Source: Hungatella sp. UBA5982 (GTDB lineage: Bacteria > Bacillota > Clostridia > Lachnospirales > Lachnospiraceae). From it: a DNA stretch of 6,838 bases. Below the pieces are notes generated by a model. It saw only the letters and a program-made list of their open reading frames with translations. It was not told the DNA's origin and did no database searches. Shown here in pieces: positions 1 to 5,351 of this stretch. The translations under genes and the position numbers were made by a program. Position 1 is the stretch's first letter; the number at the start of each line of letters is the position of its first letter. The stretch is taken from positions 428-7,265 of the forward strand of contig DJBG01000144.1 of the NCBI GenBank assembly GCA_002429965.1. The letters are read 5' to 3'.

Positions 1-1216
1 TACGTGAGCAGACAAACAGAGGCGTATACATATCTTCCGGTATCTGTAACATATTATAAGCGAAACCGCTGTAGAAGTCTACATTGTTTGACAGGGTTTT
101 TCCGTTGCCCGCCAGGCAGGCTTTGGCAACCTTTTCAAATTTTGTCAGGAATTCATATTCATCTTCCCTGTTTTTCTGTTTGGCAAGCTTTTCACAGCAT
201 ATCTTTAAAAGATCCGCCCTTGGATCGGAAACCGTATAAACGGCGTGGCCAAGTCCGTATACAAGTCCGGTATTATCATAGAAATCCTTTGCAAGGATCT
301 TCTGGATCACACCCTTCATCTGGGCTTCCGTTGCCTTTAAGCCGATTTCCTTTTCAATGGCCTTGATCATTTCGCTGCAGCATATATTGGCACCGCCGTG
401 CTTTGGTCCTTTTAAGGAGCCGATAGAAGCGGATATGGCCGAATAAATATCGGTTCCGGTAGAAGATATGACTACATTGGTAAAGGTAGAGTTGTTTCCG
501 CCGCCATGGTCTGCGTGGATCATCAGCATCACATCTAAAAGATCTGCTTCCTGTTCGGTAAAAATCCCATCCCGGCGCAGCATGTAGAGAATGTTTTCAG
601 CCATGGTATATTCCGTCCTTGGATAATGTATGATCAGGCTGTCTCTGTCATAGTAATGAACCTTGCTCTGGTATGCATAGACGGAAAGGGAAGGAAGCTT
701 TGCCAGAATGTTGATTCCTTTTAAAAGTGTCTCATAGGGATCCACATTATCCGGCTCCTCATCATAATCGTAAAGAGCCAGGATGCTTTGCTGAAGGCTG
801 TTCATCAAATTGCGGGAAGGGGTGCGGAGCATATTCTTCTCCAGGAACTCATCAGGGAGATGGTAATGCTGGCTAAGGGTGGATGTAAACTCTCTTAATT
901 CCTTTTTCGAGGGGAGATAGCCAAAAAGAAGTAAAAACGAGGTCTCTTCAAAACCATAACGTTCATTATTCTTTCCGCCTACCAGGTCGCCGATCTCAAT
1001 TCCCCGGTAAAAGAGCTTGCCAGGAACGTTGACCTTTTTTCCGTCTTCGATTTCATAGCCGACGACATCAGATACGCGGGTCAAGCCCACCCGGACCCCG
1101 GTGCCGTCTTCGTTGCGGAGCCCTTTTTTTACATTGTGTTCCTTAAATAAATTGTTTGGAATATCCGTGTAATTAGAGGATTTGCCAAAGGTCTGAGCGA
1201 TAAAAAAGTTGTTCAT
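1..1216 (-). CDS. gltA: Citrate synthase (Si type), C-terminus cut off by the window edge
   Basis: Condenses oxaloacetate with acetyl-CoA to make citrate in the cytosol, the entry to the TCA cycle; in an anaerobe it mainly supplies 2-oxoglutarate and glutamate. Reading leftward from ATG at 1216, 405 codons are open and the frame leaves the window at base 1. Family hallmarks are visible: an oxaloacetate-binding HADHGGGN stretch (residues 234-241), the first catalytic His in GPKHGGAN (H273), the second in GLGHAVYTVSDPRA (H324), and the catalytic Asp in DFYSG (D380). The last visible residues, YTPLFVCSR, match the segment shortly before the usual end, so roughly 45-50 residues are missing for a protein of about 450. 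The start is supported by AAGGAG-like bases (1227-1233 on the complement) about 10 bases upstream. It is not the Re-type (HMG-CoA-lyase-like) enzyme of some clostridia. A 2-methylcitrate synthase cannot be excluded, but there are no prp genes nearby. Divergent from tepA. Confidence 0.95.
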   Translation of the reverse strand, partial: MNNFFIAQTFGKSSNYTDIPNNLFKEHNVKKGLRNEDGTGVRVGLTRVSDVVGYEIEDGKKVNVPGKLFYRGIEIGDLVGGKNNERYGFEETSFLLLFGYLPSKKELREFTSTLSQHYHLPDEFLEKNMLRTPSRNLMNSLQQSILALYDYDEEPDNVDPYETLLKGINILAKLPSLSVYAYQSKVHYYDRDSLIIHYPRTEYTMAENILYMLRRDGIFTEQEADLLDVMLMIHADHGGGNNSTFTNVVISSTGTDIYSAISASIGSLKGPKHGGANICCSEMIKAIEKEIGLKATEAQMKGVIQKILAKDFYDNTGLVYGLGHAVYTVSDPRADLLKICCEKLAKQKNREDEYEFLTKFEKVAKACLAGNGKTLSNNVDFYSGFAYNMLQIPEDMYTPLFVCSR

Positions 1217-1280
1217 GGGACGATCTCTCCTTTTTATAGTTAAGCCACAGCCATAAAGGCGGGTGTCTGTTTATAGAAAA

Positions 1281-1309
1281 GCAGCGCAAAAGGATTTCTC
1301 CGGCGCTGC
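1281..1309 (-). promoter_or_regulatory. Leader hairpin in the citrate synthase 5' untranslated region (possible attenuator)
   Basis: A 7-bp perfect inverted repeat, GCAGCGC (1281-1287) and GCGCTGC (1303-1309), encloses 15 bases. On the transcribed minus strand the loop contains a smaller GGA-GAAA-TCC hairpin with a GNRA tetraloop. The GC-rich stem is followed downstream by TTTTCTATAA, a short U-run of the kind seen in weak intrinsic terminators. It sits about 65 bases before the start codon and inside the predicted transcript. A competing small pairing (TGCC/GGCA, just upstream) could act as an alternative fold. The structure is seen directly; a regulatory role is inference. I do not recognise a known riboswitch class. 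Confidence 0.45.
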
Positions 1310-1349
1310 CTCCATTGGCAAGAATGTGACTTGATTTATGTTGTTTGGT

Positions 1350-1378
1350 AGTTTAACATGGAAAAGTATCAAAGTCAA
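1350..1378 (-). promoter_or_regulatory. Sigma-A-like promoter for citrate synthase
   Basis: On the complementary strand, TTGACT (1378-1373) lies exactly 17 bases from TAAACT (1355-1350). That is 5/6 agreement with the -35 consensus and 4/6 with the -10 consensus. Predicted transcription start is near 1343, giving a leader of roughly 125 bases before the ATG at 1216, long for a plain leader. The -35 hexamer lies within a few bases of the opposing extended -10 at 1384-1392. Confidence 0.7.
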
Positions 1379-1414
1379 TAACTTGTTATAATCACAACTA
1401 AAATATTGTTATTG
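1376..1414. repeat. Inverted repeat CAATAAC-N25-GTTATTG in the divergent promoter region
   Basis: CAATAAC (1376-1382) and GTTATTG (1408-1414) are a perfect 7-base inverted repeat with 25 bases between. Within the span, TTGTTAT also occurs as a direct repeat at 1383-1389 and 1406-1412. The element lies across the opposing promoters, a natural place for an operator. Well-separated ATAA/TTAT dyads are known for the citrate-responsive regulator CcpC at Bacillus TCA-cycle genes; that link here is only an analogy. The sequence is AT-rich, so a chance repeat is possible. Confidence 0.3.
1384..1392 (+). promoter_or_regulatory. Extended -10 promoter facing tepA
   Basis: TGTTATAAT at 1384-1392 is a TGn extension followed by a perfect TATAAT (1387-1392). 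No convincing -35 hexamer is present 16-18 bases upstream (the bases there read AAGTAT), which is usual for extended -10 promoters. The transcript would start near 1399, about 220 bases before the tepA GTG. It is back-to-back with, and physically overlaps, the citrate synthase promoter, so the two probably cannot be occupied by polymerase at the same time. Confidence 0.5.
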
Positions 1415-1620
1415 CGTCAGGAAGGAGACTGGTTGTTGATAGGAAGTCAAAAAATCCGGTTTAGAGTTTTTCAAGCATACTTTTATGGTTTTCTCCACAT
1501 CATATGGAAATACCCTATAAATGTACCATTACGCCCGGAAAAGCAGGGCGGACTCTGCCTGGAAAGCATGGGCATAAAGAGGGGTCTACCAAATTTATAG
1601 TAAAACAGGAGGTTTTTAAG
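1399..1620 (+). other. tepA leader region, about 220 bases, possibly structured
   Basis: No recognised gene lies here. A TTG-started reading frame (1433 or 1436 to the TAG at 1598-1600, about 54 codons) is preceded by a good AGGAAGGAG at 1419-1427 and stops 20 bases before tepA. Its product is unrecognised and it uses several codons uncommon in the neighbours (ATA, AGG, CTA), so I do not call it a gene. The right half can fold: GCCC (1533-1536) pairs with GGGC (1570-1573), enclosing a hairpin CAGG(G)C at 1544-1549 with GCCTG at 1557-1561. The internal sides, GGAAAAG and GAAAGCAT, are purine-rich and look alike. It may be a cis-regulatory leader; no named riboswitch class is recognised. Confidence 0.3.
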
Positions 1621-2403
1621 GTGAGAGAAAATCAATATAGAAATAACGGGAATAACGAAGAACCGGAGGAAAGACAGAACAGGCCTTCAGACAATGCACG
1701 CAAGGAAAACCTTGATGAAAAGAAAACGGAAAAAGACATTGAACAGAAAGAAGATGAAAGGCTGGAGGAGTATGGCCAGATGACCCTGGATGATAATGCC
1801 GGCAAGCGGAAAATCCATCTGATCTCCATTATCGGAGAGGTGGAAGGTCATGAGAATTTATCCAGCAACAGCAAGGCGACTAAGTATGACCACATCCTCC
1901 CGAAACTTGCCGAGATTGAAGATGATGATTCAGTGGAAGGGCTTTTGGTTCTCTTAAATACCTCCGGCGGTGATGTGGATGCAGGACTTGCCATAGCAGA
2001 GATGATCGCTTCCTTAAGCATACCTACCGTATCTCTGGTTCTTGGGGGAAGCCATTCCATTGGAGTTCCCTTAGCAGTTTGTACAGATTATTCCTTTATC
2101 GTACCCACCGGAACCATGATGGTTCATCCGGTAAGAATGACGGGAATGGTGATCGGCGCCTCCCAGACTTATGAATATTTTGAAATGATACAGGACAGGA
2201 TCTTAAGCTTTGTTTCCAGCCACGCCCAAATTGCCTACGACCAGTTAAAGCGCCTTATGCTGAATACGGAAATGCTCACCAGAGATCTGGGAACCGTGCT
2301 GGTTGGTGAGGAAACGGTAAAAGAAGGCCTGATTAATGAGGTGGGCGGAATCAAGGATGCTTTAAAAAAATTATATGAACTGATGGAAACTGCTTCCCGT
2401 TAA
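1621..2403 (+). CDS. tepA: ClpP-like serine peptidase, TepA family (translocation-enhancing protein)
   Basis: 260 residues, cytosolic, without a signal peptide. The first 50 or so residues are a hydrophilic, E/K/N/D-rich tail of low complexity. The ClpP/crotonase-fold core starts near residue 63 ([13 protein letters not shown]). It carries [17 protein letters not shown] (ClpP-like oxyanion/Gly-rich loop), the nucleophile region GGSHSIG with S146, TMMVHP with H169, and TRDLGT with D222, so a complete Ser-His-Asp triad is plausible. In Bacillus TepA has been linked to protein export and to degradation of small proteins or signal peptides, but its substrates are poorly defined. The GTG start at 1621 is chosen because AGGAGG (1607-1612) sits 8 bases upstream; the in-frame ATG at 1504 has no such site and would add 39 unlikely residues. 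The gene lies directly upstream of spoIIIE/ftsK, as in Bacillus, which supports the TepA call over a true ClpP subunit. Confidence 0.88.
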   Translation: MRENQYRNNGNNEEPEERQNRPSDNARKENLDEKKTEKDIEQKEDERLEEYGQMTLDDNAGKRKIHLISIIGEVEGHENLSSNSKATKYDHILPKLAEIEDDDSVEGLLVLLNTSGGDVDAGLAIAEMIASLSIPTVSLVLGGSHSIGVPLAVCTDYSFIVPTGTMMVHPVRMTGMVIGASQTYEYFEMIQDRILSFVSSHAQIAYDQLKRLMLNTEMLTRDLGTVLVGEETVKEGLINEVGGIKDALKKLYELMETASR

Positions 2404-2406
2404 TCG

Positions 2407-2435
2407 TTGCAATTCTCCCGATTTTTTTGTATACT
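2407..2435 (+). promoter_or_regulatory. Promoter for ftsK/spoIIIE in the tepA-ftsK gap
   Basis: TTGCAA (2407-2412) and TATACT (2430-2435) are separated by 17 bases, 4/6 and 5/6 matches to the sigma-A hexamers. The predicted start near 2442 leaves a leader of about 23 bases, containing the AAGGGGG ribosome binding site (2451-2457). The spacer includes a run of seven T (2422-2428), but no stem precedes it, so I read this gap as a promoter and not a terminator. ftsK can then be expressed both from here and by read-through from tepA. Confidence 0.55.
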
Positions 2436-2464
2436 GTTACCAACGGATAGAAGGGGGAAGTATT

Positions 2465-5143
2465 GTGCCTGAGACAACGAAGAAACGTACAACAGCAAAA
2501 AAAGGAAAAAACGGGAGAACAAGAAATACAGCCGCCAAAAAAAATGTGGATTTGCCGGAACCAGAATTTATCCATTCAGAAGTCGTGATTATTATGTCAT
2601 TTTTGGCTGCGGCCATTCTGTTTTTTAGCAACTTTCATTTGTGTGGAATGGTTGGAGATTTTCTGCGGAGTATACAGCTTGGCATATTCGGAAGTGTCGG
2701 ATATGTTGCGCCTGTGCTGCTGTTTGCAGGAACAGCGTTTTACATCTCCAACCAGGGAAATCCCAGGGCCGCTTTTAAACTGGCGTCTTTTATTCTGGCG
2801 CTGGTTTCTTTGTGTGGATTTTTACAGCTTCTTTTTGGAGCAAAAAGCGGCGAGGGAATGGGACTTGCAGACATCTATTTTGAAGCTTCCGTAAGCGGAA
2901 GAGGCGGCGGTATTATAGGCGGCCTGCTGGCCGGAGGGCTTACCTCCATAATTGGTGTTGTGGGAGCCTATCTGGTGATAGGAGTCCTTCTTATCATATC
3001 TGCAGTCTGCATTACGGAAAAATCTTTTGTAGATATTGTGAAAAAGGGAAGCGGAAAGGCATATCGCCATGCCAGGGAAAATGTGGACATGCACATGGAA
3101 ATCCATGCAATACGCCAGGAAGCCCGCAGAAAGCTCTGGGAAGAGAAAAAGCTTCGGGGAGTCAATTTAGAGGCCACGAAACTGGAGGCGGCCCAGGAGG
3201 AAAACTATGGGGAAGAACAGGCTGAGGAAGTTCCTGACAGTCTTGCCGATGATATTATGGACCAGGCAAAACGGCTGTCGGCTGTTACTTCTGTGGAAGT
3301 AAACGAACCTAATCCTGCTGATGTTTTCCGGGGCAGTTTTTCCCCTGTCCCTGAAAATGAGGAGGATATTGTTCCCTTTGATCCCGATGTGCAAACGGCC
3401 CCGTTGGCTGAAGCTATGGAAGATTCTTCCATATATATGAAGAAAGAGATCAAAACCTTAAAGGAAATGGAAGTTGTGGAAGAGGAGTTCTATCCTGAGG
3501 AAAGAAATGATACATTTTCCATCCCAGAAGAGCCAAAACAGGTGGTCACCGCCTCCGGCAAGGTAATAGAGACTGATACAGAAGCCCTACAGAAAAAACT
3601 GGAAAAGAAGCGGGAAGAAGCGGCAAAGGAAGACGGTTTAAGTGTTATCCAGGAAATCAAACAAAAGCAGGAGATTGTGAAAAAGGAATATAAATTTCCG
3701 CCTCTCTCCCTGCTTAAAAAAGGAAAAACCTCCGTTTTTTCCGACCGGGAATATAAGGATACCGCCATCAAGCTTCAACGGACCCTCCAGAACTTCGGCG
3801 TTGGTGTCACGGTAACTAATATAAGCTGCGGACCTTCCGTAACCAGGTATGAGCTTCATCCGGAGCAGGGAGTAAAGGTAAGTAAAATCGTAAGCCTGGC
3901 AGATGATATTAAACTGAGCCTGGCAGCCGCGGATATCCGCATTGAGGCCCCCATACCGGGAAAATCAGCGGTGGGAATCGAGGTCCCCAATAAGGAAAAT
4001 CAAATGGTATACCTGCGGGATATTCTGGAGGCAGACGGCTTTCAGAAGCATTCCTCTAAAATTGCTTTTGCAGTGGGTAAGGATATCGGCGGGCAGGTAG
4101 TTGTCACCGACATTGCAAGGATGCCACATCTTTTAATCGCCGGAGCCACAGGTTCCGGTAAATCCGTCTGCATCAATACTTTAATCATGAGCATCATCTT
4201 TAAGGCGGATCCTGAGGATGTAAAACTGATCATGGTGGACCCCAAGGTAGTGGAGCTAAGTGTTTATAATGGAATTCCTCATTTGCTGCTCCCTGTGGTC
4301 ACTGATCCGAAAAAGGCTTCCGGTGCCCTTAACTGGGCGGTAGCGGAGATGACAGACCGTTATAATAAGTTCGCCCAGTATAATGTCAGGGAAATTAAGG
4401 GTTATAATGAAAAGGTTGAAAGCATAAAAGACATTGAGGATGAGGATAAACCCAAAAAGATGCCTCAGATCGTCATCATTATCGACGAGCTTGCAGATCT
4501 TATGATGGTAGCTCCCGGAGAAGTGGAAGATTCCATCTGCCGTCTGGCCCAGCTTGCCAGAGCTGCGGGCATACACCTTGTCATCGCCACCCAGCGTCCG
4601 TCGGTTAACGTCATAACAGGTCTTATCAAGGCCAATGTTCCATCCAGGGTAGCCTTTGCGGTTTCTTCCGGAGTGGATTCCAGGACCATTATTGATATGA
4701 ACGGTGCAGAAAAGCTTCTTGGAAAAGGTGATATGCTGTTTTATCCGGCAGGATACCCAAAACCAATGCGAGTTCAGGGCGCCTTTGTATCAGATTCCGA
4801 AGTCTCCAAGGTGGTGGAGTTCTTAACAGAGCAGGGGATGACCGCGGATTATAATCTGGAAGTGGAAAGCATGATCACTTCTGCACCTACAGGCGGAGAG
4901 CTAAAGGGCGGAGGAAATGACAGAGATGAATATTTCGTCCAGGCAGGGAAATTTATCATTGAAAAGGATAAAGCGTCTATCGGAATGCTGCAGAGAATGT
5001 TTAAAATAGGCTTTAACCGGGCAGCCCGGATCATGGACCAGCTTGCAGAAGCCGGTGTGGTAGGAGAAGAGGAAGGCACCAAGCCCCGTAAGGTACTGAT
5101 GAGCCTGGAAGAATTCGATGAAATGCTTTCCCAGGGTTATTAA
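2465..5143 (+). CDS. ftsK: DNA translocase FtsK/SpoIIIE
   Basis: Complete, 892 residues. Membrane-anchored, ATP-driven hexameric motor that pumps double-stranded DNA through the closing septum, in vegetative division and, in spore formers, into the forespore. Order: a basic N-terminal tail (1-30); membrane segments at about 40-60, 71-94, 103-124 and a long hydrophobic stretch at 148-184; a charged, acidic linker (about 190-405); the alpha domain from YKFPPLSLL (409); and the RecA-like beta domain with Walker A GATGSGKS (560-567, K566) and Walker B IVIIIDE (D674, E675). The gamma winged-helix DNA-reading domain spans about 821-892, with the conserved [21 protein letters not shown] 2465 is chosen from AAGGGGG 7 bases upstream. 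The protein is about 100 residues longer than Bacillus SpoIIIE, mainly through the linker. Sequence alone cannot say whether the main role is general division (FtsK/SftA-like) or sporulation; the tepA neighbour favours the SpoIIIE lineage. Confidence 0.96.
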   Translation: MPETTKKRTTAKKGKNGRTRNTAAKKNVDLPEPEFIHSEVVIIMSFLAAAILFFSNFHLCGMVGDFLRSIQLGIFGSVGYVAPVLLFAGTAFYISNQGNPRAAFKLASFILALVSLCGFLQLLFGAKSGEGMGLADIYFEASVSGRGGGIIGGLLAGGLTSIIGVVGAYLVIGVLLIISAVCITEKSFVDIVKKGSGKAYRHARENVDMHMEIHAIRQEARRKLWEEKKLRGVNLEATKLEAAQEENYGEEQAEEVPDSLADDIMDQAKRLSAVTSVEVNEPNPADVFRGSFSPVPENEEDIVPFDPDVQTAPLAEAMEDSSIYMKKEIKTLKEMEVVEEEFYPEERNDTFSIPEEPKQVVTASGKVIETDTEALQKKLEKKREEAAKEDGLSVIQEIKQKQEIVKKEYKFPPLSLLKKGKTSVFSDREYKDTAIKLQRTLQNFGVGVTVTNISCGPSVTRYELHPEQGVKVSKIVSLADDIKLSLAAADIRIEAPIPGKSAVGIEVPNKENQMVYLRDILEADGFQKHSSKIAFAVGKDIGGQVVVTDIARMPHLLIAGATGSGKSVCINTLIMSIIFKADPEDVKLIMVDPKVVELSVYNGIPHLLLPVVTDPKKASGALNWAVAEMTDRYNKFAQYNVREIKGYNEKVESIKDIEDEDKPKKMPQIVIIIDELADLMMVAPGEVEDSICRLAQLARAAGIHLVIATQRPSVNVITGLIKANVPSRVAFAVSSGVDSRTIIDMNGAEKLLGKGDMLFYPAGYPKPMRVQGAFVSDSEVSKVVEFLTEQGMTADYNLEVESMITSAPTGGELKGGGNDRDEYFVQAGKFIIEKDKASIGMLQRMFKIGFNRAARIMDQLAEAGVVGEEEGTKPRKVLMSLEEFDEMLSQGY

Positions 5144-5149
5144 TATGGC

Positions 5150-5180
5150 TTATCTGAACTTGAAACGCAAGTGAAGATAA
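5150..5180 (+). terminator. Hairpin just after the ftsK stop, with a symmetric GA/GA internal loop
   Basis: TTATCT (5150-5155) pairs with AGATAA (5175-5180), and ACTTG (5158-5162) with CAAGT (5168-5172). Between the two helices is a symmetric GA (5156-5157) opposite GA (5173-5174), and the terminal loop is AAACG. Eleven Watson-Crick pairs plus possible tandem sheared G-A pairs make a good RNA stem only six bases beyond the TAA. There is no U-run after it, so it is not a standard intrinsic terminator. It may protect the 3' end or help termination together with the following hairpins. Confidence 0.4.
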
Positions 5181-5199
5181 AAGGGCTGCTTTTTAGCCC
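5178..5199 (-). terminator. Small GC hairpin, terminator-like only on the minus strand
   Basis: GGGCT (5183-5187) pairs with AGCCC (5195-5199) around a 7-base loop. Read on the minus strand the stem is followed by TTTTA, a weak intrinsic-terminator shape. Read on the plus strand it is followed by GTCCATCC and lacks a U-run. No minus-strand gene ends here, so any termination would concern antisense transcription. A 5-bp stem is weak. Confidence 0.3.
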
Positions 5200-5208
5200 G
5201 TCCATCCG

Positions 5209-5239
5209 ATTATCGGAAGCGTTATTTGCTTCCGATAAT
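5209..5239. terminator. Perfect 12-bp hairpin between ftsK and pepF
   Basis: ATTATCGGAAGC (5209-5220) and GCTTCCGATAAT (5228-5239) are perfect inverted repeats with a 7-base loop, the strongest structure in the window. On the plus strand the bases after it are AAAAACAATAAAAAAA, A-rich and not U-rich. On the minus strand no T-run follows the stem. It probably marks the 3' end of the tepA-ftsK transcript (RNA stability, or termination assisted by other factors), but the canonical tail is missing. Confidence 0.5.
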
Positions 5240-5279
5240 AAAAACAATAAAAAAATGTCAAAATTCAATAAAATATTTT

Positions 5280-5310
5280 CCATATTGCTGATTGTCTCTT
5301 TGAAATATGG
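5280..5310. repeat. Inverted repeat CCATATT-N17-AATATGG over the pepF promoter
   Basis: CCATATT (5280-5286) and AATATGG (5304-5310) form a perfect 7-base dyad with a 17-base gap. It straddles the -35 hexamer and most of the spacer, so a bound protein could block polymerase. The geometry suits a candidate operator, but the half-sites are AT-rich and no regulator is encoded nearby. Function is inferred from position only. Confidence 0.3.
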
Positions 5311-5320
5311 GTGATAGAAT
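5292..5320 (+). promoter_or_regulatory. Promoter for pepF
   Basis: TTGTCT (5292-5297) and TAGAAT (5315-5320) are 17 bases apart, and the -10 carries a TGA extension (5312-5314). The bases upstream (5240-5279) are strongly A/T-rich, which could serve as an UP-like element. Transcription would begin near 5327, about 25 bases before the TTG start. The promoter supports pepF being transcribed separately from ftsK. Confidence 0.6.
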
Positions 5321-5351
5321 AAACACAAGTGAAGGAGTGGGAGGGATTTAT

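Noticed and set aside
4..366. Plus-strand open frame of 120 codons at the left edge
   Set aside because: It lies antisense to citrate synthase, whose catalytic motifs are intact on the other strand; the translation is Pro/Arg/Ser-rich with no family resemblance.
1406..1600. Frame opening at TTG 1406 as a 64-residue gene
   Set aside because: The start has no ribosome binding site and falls almost on the predicted transcription start. Only the internal TTG at 1433/1436 has a good site, and even that product is unrecognised with unusual codon use.
1504..1620. tepA starting at ATG 1504 with a 39-residue N-terminal extension
   Set aside because: No ribosome binding site precedes 1504, whereas AGGAGG sits at ideal distance before GTG 1621; the extra residues look non-coding.
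2404..2430. Intrinsic terminator between tepA and ftsK because of the T7 run
   Set aside because: No convincing stem precedes the T-run; the bases are better explained as the spacer of the TTGCAA-N17-TATACT promoter.
5150..5199. Mini-ykkC (guanidine-II) riboswitch, because of two adjacent hairpins and an ACG in one loop
   Set aside because: That class needs ACGR terminal loops in both hairpins; here the loops are AAACG and GCTTTTT, and the position is after a gene, with no guanidine-related gene downstream.
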